A stretch of DNA of 43,700 nt. Origin: Mahella sp. Lineage in GTDB: Bacteria > Bacillota > Clostridia > Mahellales > Mahellaceae. Both the position numbers and the translations under genes were made by a program. Below the pieces are notes generated by a model, which saw only the letters and a list, made by a program, of their open reading frames with translations, did no database searches and was not told where the DNA came from. The stretch lies in contig NZ_JAIHAU010000023.1 of the NCBI RefSeq assembly GCF_020054945.1, forward strand, positions 1-43,700, given 5' to 3'. Positions 25,212 through 33,389 of the stretch are shown here, piece after piece (position 1 is the first letter of the stretch; every line of letters begins with the position of its first letter).

Positions 25212-27851
25212 TTATAGTAGCATATTTTGGGCTGTGCTGAAAACATGCGGTTCGAGCGGCGATGCTCTCTTTATAGCGTCCAATATAGGCTCTAATCTTT
25301 CATAGAATACTATTACTATATCGCCCGGTTGCGCCTGACCCATGGCAGCACTTATAGCGTCGGTTTCCGATAATATGATGTTTATGCTGCTTTTTGGCAT
25401 GCCTGCTCTCAATGCCCCTTGCTGAAGCAGGCGGCTTACTTCGCCCGTTTGCCTTCCTCGTAGTTCTATATCCTCTTTTATTATTATGCGATCGAATCCA
25501 TGCCCTGCTATGCGGCCCATCTCGATAATATCTTCGTCCCTTCGGTCACCCGGCGCCCCTATAACGCCTATAAGCCTGGCGGGATTCATTTGTTTTAACG
25601 CGCTTATCACCGATTTGTAGCTTTCGACGTTGTGCGCGTAATCGACTATAACCCTGAAGTCGCGGACGTTGAATATATTAAATCGCCCGGGGTTTTGCAG
25701 CGAATCGCTGTAGAATGTCCGCAGCGCCTTTTCCATAACCGATACGGGTATCTTTATACCATAGCCGGCTGCTATGGCTGCCATGCTATTCTCAATATTG
25801 TAGGTAAGCTTTCCTTCCCATGTGGCGGGTATCTCATCGATAGCTATAACATTATATATGTTTTCGCCGTCGAACAATACTATATAATCGTCTTTTAGAT
25901 ATACCGCAGGTCGCCCGTTGTCTATCTGATGCTGTATCAGGATGTTATTTTGATTAAAGGAGAAGTAAATTAGGTTGCAGCGTACGCGCCTAGCTGCTTG
26001 TACCGATATAGCGTCATCAGCGTTGAGTACGGCATAGCCGTTGTCCTTAACAGCTTCCACTATAAGGGATTTGACATGCAGCATATCCTCCAATGTGTGT
26101 ATACCGTCTATACCCAGGTGATCGCCGGTTATATTGGTAATGACACCCACATCGCTAAGATCATAACCCAGTCCCGAGCGTATTATACCGCCTCGTGCGG
26201 TTTCCAATACGGCGGCTTCCACCGATTTGTCGCTTAATATTATCTGCGCACTGGCCGGCCCTGTAGTGTCGCCTTTCATTATGCACTCATCGTTGATATA
26301 TATACCTCCCGTTGTGGTCATACCGACATTAAGACCCTGAGTACGCAGCATATGGGCGATCATGCGCACGGTGGTGGTCTTGCCGTTGCTGCCTGTAACC
26401 GACACGATGGGTATTGACGAGCGTTGCCCTTGAGGGTAAAGCATATCTATTATGGCTTTGGCGGCATTTCTCGGCTTTCCTTTATAAGGATAGTGATGCA
26501 TGCGTATTCCGGGTGCCGCATTGATCTCGATGATGGCGCCATTTACGCCGTCTAATGGAGCACCTATATCCAAGGCTGTTATGTCTATACCGGCTACATC
26601 TAGGCCTATAATTCTGGCAGCGCGCAATGCCAGATCTGCGTTATAAGGATGAATTTTGTCTGTACGATCTATCGCTATCCCACCGGTACTAAGGTTGCCG
26701 TTGGCCCTTAAATACACCTTTTGTCCGCTTTGAGGTATGGAGTCTATGCTTAAGCCATTTTTGTCTAGATAGGATGTTACCTGTTCGTCTATTTTGATCT
26801 TAGTGAGCGGACGTTCATGATCATCGCCGCGCCTTTCGTCACTGTTGATCATATTTACCAGTTCGATTATAGTGTGATGGCCGTCGCCTACGACGTAAGG
26901 CGGTATTTTCTCGGATACGGCTATTACCTTATCTCCTACTACCAGTACTCTATAATCGCGGCCTTTTATATATTTTTCTACTATTATCTCTTGGTCGAAC
27001 AGGCTGGCGCTTTTGAATGCTTGCTTTACAGCCTCGGGGTTATTAAGCTCTAACCATACGCCTTTGCCTTGATTTCCCCCTTTAGGCTTTACTACCACGG
27101 GATAGCCGATGCTTTCGGCTATCGATATCGCTTCGTCCGCTTCTAAGCAGCTTTGACCAATGGGAACGGGTATGCCGATATCTGCCAATATGGATTTTGT
27201 GATCATTTTATCACAAGCTATATCAACAGCGATACAGCTTGTATTCTCGGTTATAGTGGCTTCTATCCGCTTTTGATATTTACCGTAGCCTAATTGCAGT
27301 ATACTGCCATCGCCTATGCGCATTATCGGTATATCGCTTTCTCTGGCGGCATTTACCAGAGCTTGCGTGCTGGGACCTAGCTGTGCGCCGACGGCCTTGG
27401 CTTTTAGCCTTTTTAGCCTGTTGTCGGTATCGATGGTTTGCTGGTTTATCAATGCCTCCGCGATGTCTATTGCCAACCGCGCGGCTTCCAGACCGACACA
27501 TTCGACATCATATGCGAATACTATGAGATATTGTGAAGTTTCATCTATGCAGCGGGCTTTGCCAAAGGTTACGTCGTAGCCCAGGCAATGCTGTATCTCC
27601 AATGATAGATGTTCTATAACATGAGCCAGATAAGTTCCCTCATACAGGCGTTCCACGAAGCCCCCTTCGTGGCCCCGCGAGCACCTATGCTGCCTCAGGC
27701 CGGGGAACATTTCAAGTAAACGTTGATTAAAACCTGTTATATCCTTGGTAGCAATATTATCGAAGTTTTCGAGATCTATTACCAGTTTTATGACAGGTTT
27801 ATGGCTGTATATATTTCTGCCTTTATATGCTTTGAGTTCACAGATGTGCAA
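25212..27851 (-). CDS. cphA: Cyanophycin synthetase
   Basis: CphA builds cyanophycin, a storage polymer of an aspartate backbone with arginine side chains, by alternate ATP-dependent ligations. The N-terminal domain is followed by an ATP-grasp module (VVVKPKGGNQGKGVWLEL, about residue 265 onward, and INAAPGIRMHHYP) and a Mur-ligase-like module (VSVTGSNGKTTTVRMI, about residue 490, then GDTTGPASAQ and VDYAHNVESY). At 879 residues it matches the family. The start is a TTG at 27851 behind AGGAGGAG, which gives the usual beginning MHICELKAYKGRNIYSHK; a longer ATG frame at 27878 would contain the ribosome site. It overlaps the cphB end by 14 bp. Confidence 0.95.
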   Translation of the reverse strand: MHICELKAYKGRNIYSHKPVIKLVIDLENFDNIATKDITGFNQRLLEMFPGLRQHRCSRGHEGGFVERLYEGTYLAHVIEHLSLEIQHCLGYDVTFGKARCIDETSQYLIVFAYDVECVGLEAARLAIDIAEALINQQTIDTDNRLKRLKAKAVGAQLGPSTQALVNAARESDIPIMRIGDGSILQLGYGKYQKRIEATITENTSCIAVDIACDKMITKSILADIGIPVPIGQSCLEADEAISIAESIGYPVVVKPKGGNQGKGVWLELNNPEAVKQAFKSASLFDQEIIVEKYIKGRDYRVLVVGDKVIAVSEKIPPYVVGDGHHTIIELVNMINSDERRGDDHERPLTKIKIDEQVTSYLDKNGLSIDSIPQSGQKVYLRANGNLSTGGIAIDRTDKIHPYNADLALRAARIIGLDVAGIDITALDIGAPLDGVNGAIIEINAAPGIRMHHYPYKGKPRNAAKAIIDMLYPQGQRSSIPIVSVTGSNGKTTTVRMIAHMLRTQGLNVGMTTTGGIYINDECIMKGDTTGPASAQIILSDKSVEAAVLETARGGIIRSGLGYDLSDVGVITNITGDHLGIDGIHTLEDMLHVKSLIVEAVKDNGYAVLNADDAISVQAARRVRCNLIYFSFNQNNILIQHQIDNGRPAVYLKDDYIVLFDGENIYNVIAIDEIPATWEGKLTYNIENSMAAIAAGYGIKIPVSVMEKALRTFYSDSLQNPGRFNIFNVRDFRVIVDYAHNVESYKSVISALKQMNPARLIGVIGAPGDRRDEDIIEMGRIAGHGFDRIIIKEDIELRGRQTGEVSRLLQQGALRAGMPKSSINIILSETDAISAAMGQAQPGDIVIVFYERLEPILDAIKRASPLEPHVFSTAQNMLL

Positions 27852-28683
27852 TGCTTGTCTCCTCCTGTTTTGTATCATAAGCGAACGATGGCTGACGTAT
27901 GTTCATATCGAACCTGTAGCTTGCCGGCAGGATATGCAATGTTACATTGGTTAGAGCCAATGGTTGATCAGGTTTTAGTTCCGATACATTGGTGTAGTCG
28001 ATATGTATACCGTCCAATACCGTTACGGCTCCGGAACCTATGACGCGGAAACAGCCATTCGGCATAACGTGTATGGCGGTATCTTCATCTATGCCTATGC
28101 CGAGCATATATGGATTTTGCGCTATAGCCGACAGCAATCTGCCTATCCTTCCCCGTTGCGCAAAGTGTTGATCTATTACAGCGTCTTTTAATAATCCGAG
28201 CCCGGGTGCCATTTTCAACGTACATTTTCGGGGTGAATCGTCATCTTCACCCGATACTATCATAGTTTGACTCATTGCCGAAGCACCGGCGCTGGTACCC
28301 GCTATGAGCAGTCCTTCCTCATAGGCCCGCAATAGCGCCTCATCTACCAACGTGCCGCCTAGTATACTGCTTATGCGAAGCTGATCACCGCCGCTAAAAA
28401 AGACACACCTGGCATTGTATATTGCATCGGCATATTTTTGTTCATTAGCGTCCTGCCTGTCGTTTATATTCAATACTTTTACATCTTTTACTCCCAATTG
28501 ATCGAATATATCTATATATTCATTGCCAACCTCTTTCTGGTATTCGGTAGCGACGGTGATGATAAGTATAGTGCTGTCGTTGCCACCGCTTAATGCCACG
28601 GTTTCTTTTAATATTGTGCGGTCACCATATTTATCCTCGGCGCCGCCTATAATGATCAAATTGCCTTTGACCTTTTTGTCCAT
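27838..28683 (-). CDS. cphB: Cyanophycinase
   Basis: CphB is a serine-type exopeptidase (family S51) that breaks cyanophycin into beta-Asp-Arg dipeptides. The nucleophile Ser131 is in GTSAGASAM. The neighbouring motifs FFSGGDQLRISSILGGT and IDQHFAQRGRIGRLLSAI are conserved, and GIGIDEDTA is near residue 200. The length of 281 residues is normal. The ATG at 28683 lies 6 bp after GGAGGATG; an upstream ATG at 28701 has no site. It is the first gene of cphB-cphA and diverges from the LacI-type regulator gene across 139 bp. Dipeptides would be finished by an isoaspartyl dipeptidase not found here. Confidence 0.95.
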   Translation of the reverse strand: MDKKVKGNLIIIGGAEDKYGDRTILKETVALSGGNDSTILIITVATEYQKEVGNEYIDIFDQLGVKDVKVLNINDRQDANEQKYADAIYNARCVFFSGGDQLRISSILGGTLVDEALLRAYEEGLLIAGTSAGASAMSQTMIVSGEDDDSPRKCTLKMAPGLGLLKDAVIDQHFAQRGRIGRLLSAIAQNPYMLGIGIDEDTAIHVMPNGCFRVIGSGAVTVLDGIHIDYTNVSELKPDQPLALTNVTLHILPASYRFDMNIRQPSFAYDTKQEETSIAHL

Positions 28684-28745
28684 ATTCATCCTCCAATGCA
28701 TATACTATATTTTTGCTGTTTAAGGTCATGTTTATTCATTTATGA

Positions 28746-28774
28746 TTGCTACTGTATGACGTGTATGATATAAT
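28746..28774 (+). promoter_or_regulatory. Sigma-A promoter of the LacI-type regulator gene
   Basis: TTGCTA (28746-28751) and TATAAT (28769-28774) are 17 bp apart. Transcription would start near 28781, about 40 nt before the ATG at 28823, which follows AGGAGATG. Confidence 0.6.
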
Positions 28775-28822
28775 AAAAGCAAAATTATGCAACAGTTTGT
28801 CTTAACGATAGGAGATGAATTT

Positions 28823-29833
28823 ATGGGTGTTACTATTAAAGATGTTGCTAAAGCAGCCAATGTATCGCCTTCTACAGTATCGCGCGTTGTGCAAGATAGC
28901 CCGCGCATAAGCGATGAAACTAAGAAACGTGTCAGACAGGTAATGAATGAACTGGGCTATTTCCCGAATGCAATGGCTCAAAATCTGGCTAGCAAGAATA
29001 CCGGCAATATAGGTATAATGTTGCCCAAGCCAAATGATGAGGAATTCAACCATCCGTTTTTTCCTGAAGCATTGCGCGGTATAAGCGCGGTATTGCGCAT
29101 GCACGATCGCGATATATTGTTCAGCCCTGCCAGCAATGCAGTAGAAGAGCGCAGAGCACTTCAACGTATGGTGCTAAGCGGCAAAGTAGATGGTGTTGTA
29201 CTGCTATCATCGCGTATTTCTGACGAATTGATAACGTGGTTGTATTCGATAAACTTCCCATTTGTGGTGATAGGCAACCCTAGGCCATTAGGATTGGAAA
29301 GAATATGCTGGGTAGATAACGATAATGTGGAGATAGGTAGGATGATAACTCAATATCTCATAGATAAGGGCTATGAAGATATAGGTATTATAACCGGCGA
29401 TCTAAGATTTGTAGTGAATATAGACAGATTGGAAGGGTATAAGCAAGCTATGGAGGCTGTTGGCAAATCAACTAGCAGGGCTTATATGGCAGAAGCCGAT
29501 GTTTGTGAAGATGGGGGCTATAATGCTATGTTGAAAATACTGCGCAACGGTAAACCCTCAGCTGTTGTTACCGTAGATGATATGTTCGCCATAGGAGCTA
29601 TGCGAGCTTGCCGAGATAGGGGATATGTTATACCAAATGATATAGGTATAATAGGTGTTAATAATATGAATGTTGACCAATATATTACACCACCCTTGAC
29701 ATCCGTAGAAGTATACGCATATATGCTTGGGAAAACAGCGGTTGAATTATTGCTGAAAAGAATCGAAATTGGGTCTGAATATAGCGATCACGTTATTATT
29801 CATGGAAGGCTTGTGGAAAGAGCTTCTTGCTAA
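28823..29833 (+). CDS. LacI-family transcriptional regulator (probable maltodextrin regulator)
   Basis: The protein has the LacI N-terminal helix-turn-helix TIKDVAKAANVSPSTVSRVV and hinge helix MNELGYFPNAMAQNLASK, then a periplasmic-binding-protein-like effector domain with VDGVVLLSSR, YEDIGIITGD and GIIGVNNMNVDQYITPPLTSVE. The length of 336 residues is standard. The ATG at 28823 is chosen over one at 28787 because of AGGAGATG 5 bp upstream and the usual MGVTIKDVA start. Palindromes suited to such a dimer lie about 125-175 bp after its stop, before the maltodextrin transporter, which makes that operon its likely target. The effector is unknown. Confidence 0.9.
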   Translation: MGVTIKDVAKAANVSPSTVSRVVQDSPRISDETKKRVRQVMNELGYFPNAMAQNLASKNTGNIGIMLPKPNDEEFNHPFFPEALRGISAVLRMHDRDILFSPASNAVEERRALQRMVLSGKVDGVVLLSSRISDELITWLYSINFPFVVIGNPRPLGLERICWVDNDNVEIGRMITQYLIDKGYEDIGIITGDLRFVVNIDRLEGYKQAMEAVGKSTSRAYMAEADVCEDGGYNAMLKILRNGKPSAVVTVDDMFAIGAMRACRDRGYVIPNDIGIIGVNNMNVDQYITPPLTSVEVYAYMLGKTAVELLLKRIEIGSEYSDHVIIHGRLVERASC

Positions 29834-29915
29834 TGTTATGTCCTTAATATAACTTGCAAAAAGGTGGGCTTTCGCGGTGGTAGCTCATCAAAGCGTCCAA
29901 ACCAAAAAAAACTGC

Positions 29916-29944
29916 TTGACAAGTATGCAAAGTATGCATATAAT
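29916..29944 (+). promoter_or_regulatory. Strong sigma-A promoter of the maltodextrin operon
   Basis: Perfect TTGACA (29916-29921) and perfect TATAAT (29939-29944) are 17 bp apart. The spacer is almost entirely two tandem copies of AAGTATGCA (29921-29929 and 29930-29938). Transcription would begin near 29951, at the edge of the first operator-like palindrome. Confidence 0.8.
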
Positions 29945-29957
29945 AAAAATGTTAGCG

Positions 29958-30006
29958 CAAATATTTGTATAAACAATTTAAATTGTGTAATATTATTTGC
30001 GCAAAT
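29958..30006. promoter_or_regulatory. Three palindromic operator candidates just after the promoter
   Basis: Three perfect palindromes lie in 49 bp: CAAATATTTG (29958-29967), ACAATTTAAATTGT (29973-29986) and ATTTGCGCAAAT (29995-30006). The first sits in GCGCAAATATTTG and the third contains the GCGCAAA half-site, both close to LacI-family operators of the TTGCGCAAA...TTTGCGCAA kind. They cover the expected transcription start and early transcript, suited to repression by the adjacent LacI-type protein. Confidence 0.6.
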
Positions 30007-30299
30007 TTGCACATTCTGTAGCATAAAATTACTATGAAGAATCTCGAAAGCTGATGGGGATTTAGCGGATTTCGAGCATAATACTACAGCTGTGGTAGTA
30101 GAGCCTAACGGAGGGCTAAGGCGTAGCGTAATGCAACACAAATTAGAGTTATTATATATTGGAAATAACATAATTGTGTGATCGGTCTCAAATGGATGTT
30201 GGGGGTAAGACAAATATAAATAGTCGAGCCTTTGACATAGATTTTAAGAGCTTTCGAAGTTTTCGAAAGTACTTAACAATATTTTTAGGAGGTATAAAA
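30007..30299 (+). other. Long 5' leader of the maltodextrin operon
   Basis: About 290 nt of untranslated leader follow the operators. It contains several inverted repeats: CTCGAAA/TTTCGAG (30043-30049 and 30070-30076), TACTAC/GTAGTA (30082-30087 and 30095-30100), AGCC/GGCT around 30102-30116, and CTTTCGAA/TTCGAAAG (30251-30258 and 30262-30269). I do not recognise a riboswitch class. The ribosome site TAGGAGG stands at about 30286. Confidence 0.5.
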
Positions 30300-31550
30300 A
30301 TGAAGAGGTTTTTAGTAGCTTTATTGGCGGTAGTTTTGGCTGTTTCATTGGTGGCGTGCGGTGGTTCAAACCAGTCGCAGCAAGGTAATGAAGGCAGCCA
30401 GGAAGGTGGTCAAGAGACTCAGCCAACGGAGAAACAGAGCGTTGAGATTACCGTATGGTCACATCTCACTGACCAAGAGATTGAAGAGGTGCAGAAGGTT
30501 GCTGATAAATGGTCGGCCGAGACGGGCAATAAGGCAAAGATCTTGGCTGATACCAGCGATTTCCAGGCTTTTGCTACGGCGGCAAACAGCGGTAAAGGGC
30601 CAGACATTATGTTCGGGCTTCCCCATGATAATCTCGGTACTTTTTACAAAGCCGGCCTATTAGATCCTATACCTGATGATTTGATAAACGATAGCGATTA
30701 TGTGCCGCTGTCAATACAGGCGGTAAGTTTTGACGGAAAGAAGTATGCTGTGCCTCTGGCAATGGAGTCCTATGCCCTTTTCTACAACACTGATATGATA
30801 AAAGACCCCCCTAAAACATGGGACGAATTTATCAATGCTGCGCAGCAATATGGCTTTATGTATGACATAAACAACTTTTATTATTCATATGCTTTTGTGA
30901 GCGGGTATGGGGGATACGTATTCAAGAATAATAACGGAGCCTATGATATTAACGATATTGGTCTTAACAATGATGGTGCAAAGAAAGGATTCGCCACTAT
31001 ATCCGACTTGGTTAATAAGTACAAGTTTATGCCGGCTGATATAAAGGGCGATATAGCAAAGGGCAATTTCCAGAACAAGAAGATAGGTATGTACATCTCA
31101 GGACCATGGGATGTGCCAAGTTTCGAGGATGCGGGTGTAAACTTTGCCGTTACTTCGTTGCCAAAGCTGGAAAATGGGAATGACATGAAGCCCTTCGTGG
31201 GTGTGCAGGCTGCATTTGTGAACGCCAATTCCAAGAATAAGGATGTGGCGTGGGACCTTATGAAATATTTGATTAAAAACACACCTATTCCGCTGTTTGA
31301 AATCGGCAACAGAATACCTGTTGTCAACTCCGTATTAAACAGTGATGAAGTTCAGTCTAACGAAATAATGAAGGGGTTTGCAGATTCTGCTTCAAAGGGA
31401 GAACCTATGCCTAATATACCTGAGGTCCAAGCAATGTGGACACCTGCTAATAATAATTTAACACTGCTTACATCAGGTAAGCTTGCTCCTGACAAAGTTG
31501 CTGACCAGATTGTGGCACAGATGAAGGAAGGCATTGCCACGATGCAATAG
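30300..31550 (+). CDS. malE: Maltodextrin ABC transporter, substrate-binding lipoprotein
   Basis: The signal peptide ends in lipobox LVAC with Cys20, so the protein is lipid-anchored outside the membrane. A short Ser/Gln/Gly linker is followed by the family 1 binding fold: VEITVWSHLTDQEIEEVQKV, GPDIMFGLPHDNLGTFYKAG, VPLAMESYALFYNTDMI and PKTWDEFINAAQQYG, then MYISGPWDVPSFEDAG. The wording is that of maltose/maltodextrin-binding proteins (CUT1). The 416 residues are normal. The ATG is at 30300 behind TAGGAGG. The permease genes follow directly, and GH13 enzymes support an alpha-glucan substrate. Confidence 0.9.
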   Translation: MKRFLVALLAVVLAVSLVACGGSNQSQQGNEGSQEGGQETQPTEKQSVEITVWSHLTDQEIEEVQKVADKWSAETGNKAKILADTSDFQAFATAANSGKGPDIMFGLPHDNLGTFYKAGLLDPIPDDLINDSDYVPLSIQAVSFDGKKYAVPLAMESYALFYNTDMIKDPPKTWDEFINAAQQYGFMYDINNFYYSYAFVSGYGGYVFKNNNGAYDINDIGLNNDGAKKGFATISDLVNKYKFMPADIKGDIAKGNFQNKKIGMYISGPWDVPSFEDAGVNFAVTSLPKLENGNDMKPFVGVQAAFVNANSKNKDVAWDLMKYLIKNTPIPLFEIGNRIPVVNSVLNSDEVQSNEIMKGFADSASKGEPMPNIPEVQAMWTPANNNLTLLTSGKLAPDKVADQIVAQMKEGIATMQ

Positions 31551-31573
31551 AAAAAGGTAGAGGAGGTATTATA

Positions 31574-32491
31574 GTGAAAAGAAAAAATAGTGGAGACGGA
31601 TGGGCAGCATATGCCTATCTGTCTCCCGCCCTTATTTCAATAGCTATATTGAGCCTATTTCCAATAGGATATACGGTTTATATTGCATTTACAAACTTTA
31701 ATCTCAACCATTTTAAGAACTATGAATTTGTGGGTTTTGCAAACTTTAAATATGTGATTACGGGGCCTTTTAAGGAGATATTTCTCTCCGTTTTTTTGTG
31801 GACACTAGCCTTTGCGGTTCTATCTACTATACTTTGTTATGTTGTGGGACTTATATTGGCTGTACTTTTGAACAACAAGAATATGTGGGAGACTAATATA
31901 TACAGGGCAATACTAATTATTCCGTGGGCACTTCCTGGTACTATAGCAGTGCTGGCATGGTCAGGCCTTTTAAATGAGACATATGGAGGATTAAATATGA
32001 TTCTCAGTATGCTCAATATATCGCCAAGGCCATGGATGACTGACCCTAATTGGGCCAGAGCAGGTATAATTATAGCCAACTTATGGTTAGGGTATCCATT
32101 TATGATGAACGTATGCCTAGGCGGCCTACAAGCCATACCGCCCGAGATGTACGAGGTGGCTGATTTGGACGGGGCCACATGGTGGCAGAAGCTGACTAGA
32201 ATAACCATTCCCATGATTATGCCTTCATCGCTGCCGCTATTGGTTTCTACATTTGCATATAACTTCAACAATTTCGGTACGGCTTATCTTATTATGCAGG
32301 GCATGCCGCCCAGGCCGGACACCCAGTTTGCCGGATACACAGATATACTGCTTACATCATCGTATAAGATGACTATGCAGTTCAACAGATATGACCTCGG
32401 AGCTGCCCTAAGTGTAATCATATTTTTAATAGTTGCCGTTATCAGCATTATAAATATGAGAGCAACCCACGCCTTCGAGGAGGTGGACTAA
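31574..32491 (+). CDS. malF: Maltodextrin ABC transporter permease (MalF-like)
   Basis: This is an inner-membrane CUT1 permease of 305 residues with six membrane helices. The EAA-type loop that contacts the ATPase reads YEVADLDGATWWQKLTRITIP, near residue 195. It lacks the long P2 loop and extra helices of enterobacterial MalF, as Gram-positive forms do. The start is a GTG behind AGGAGG. The stop abuts the malG start with no gap. Confidence 0.9.
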   Translation: MKRKNSGDGWAAYAYLSPALISIAILSLFPIGYTVYIAFTNFNLNHFKNYEFVGFANFKYVITGPFKEIFLSVFLWTLAFAVLSTILCYVVGLILAVLLNNKNMWETNIYRAILIIPWALPGTIAVLAWSGLLNETYGGLNMILSMLNISPRPWMTDPNWARAGIIIANLWLGYPFMMNVCLGGLQAIPPEMYEVADLDGATWWQKLTRITIPMIMPSSLPLLVSTFAYNFNNFGTAYLIMQGMPPRPDTQFAGYTDILLTSSYKMTMQFNRYDLGAALSVIIFLIVAVISIINMRATHAFEEVD

Positions 32492-33373
32492 ATGCGGGAA
32501 CCTGTAGCGACAGTCTCAATGAAAGGGAATGACTATAGAGAAAGATTAAAGCCTGGAGATAGGAGGCTGCTTTTGATAAGCAGAATAATAATATGGGCTG
32601 CGATTATAGTAGAAATCTTTCCTGCATACTGGGTTTTAATGGCTTCATTAAGCCCTGGAGATGCGTTTTTCACAGGGAGCCTTTTGCCTAGGGAAGTGAG
32701 CTTGGACAATTATGTTGAGGTTATAAATGATACTGATTTCCTTATATGGGTGAAAAACAGCATGATACTCTGCACAGGAGTTTCTATAATCCAGCTCTTT
32801 ATGACGACGACATCGGCATATGCCTTCAGTAGGATGAGGTTTAAAGGAAGAAAATACGGTCTTATGACCTTGCTGATACTTCAAATGTTCCCGACCATAA
32901 TGGCCATACCAGCCATATACAGTATATTAGCAAGAATAAATCTTCTGGATAGTATATATGCGCTAATGATTGTTCTAGCAGGAGGGAATGCCTTTAATAT
33001 ATGGCTTTTGAAGGGTTATATAGATAGTATACCAAAAGAATTAGATGAGGCGGCTAAGGTGGACGGGGCTACACTCTGGCAGACATTTACAAAAATTATA
33101 TTACCCCTTATTCTACCCATGCTGGTAGTCATATTCCTATTTAGCTTTATAGGTGTATACAGCGAGTTTGCTATTACCAGTATTGTTATCCATGATCCGG
33201 AAAGCTATACTGTAGCTCTCGGTCTTCAAAGGTTTATAGTTAATCAGTTTGCTGCCCATTGGACTCTGTTTGCTGCAGCGGCAGTTATGGCGTCAGTACC
33301 TATAACCATAGTCTTTATGCTGTTGCAGAGATACCTGCAAGCGGGCCTGGCGGCAGGAGGCGTAAAAGGTTAA
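32492..33373 (+). CDS. malG: Maltodextrin ABC transporter permease (MalG-like)
   Basis: The second permease of the importer has 293 residues and six helices. The EAA loop is LDEAAKVDGATLWQTFTKII. The C-terminus LLQRYLQAGLAAGGVKG is almost the standard MalG ending. The ATG follows the malF stop immediately, with GGAGGTGG in the end of malF as ribosome site. No ATP-binding subunit gene is encoded nearby, so a shared MsmX/MsmK-type ATPase encoded elsewhere is expected. Confidence 0.93.
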   Translation: MREPVATVSMKGNDYRERLKPGDRRLLLISRIIIWAAIIVEIFPAYWVLMASLSPGDAFFTGSLLPREVSLDNYVEVINDTDFLIWVKNSMILCTGVSIIQLFMTTTSAYAFSRMRFKGRKYGLMTLLILQMFPTIMAIPAIYSILARINLLDSIYALMIVLAGGNAFNIWLLKGYIDSIPKELDEAAKVDGATLWQTFTKIILPLILPMLVVIFLFSFIGVYSEFAITSIVIHDPESYTVALGLQRFIVNQFAAHWTLFAAAAVMASVPITIVFMLLQRYLQAGLAAGGVKG

Positions 33374-33389
33374 GGAGGTAATTTATTTA

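Noticed and set aside
29836-30213. 125-codon minus-strand frame in the regulator-malE gap
   Set aside because: It runs through the promoter and palindromes, has no ribosome site and no family pattern.
30232-30260. Second promoter with TTGACA at 30232-30237 close to malE
   Set aside because: No acceptable -10 sequence lies at 16-18 bp.
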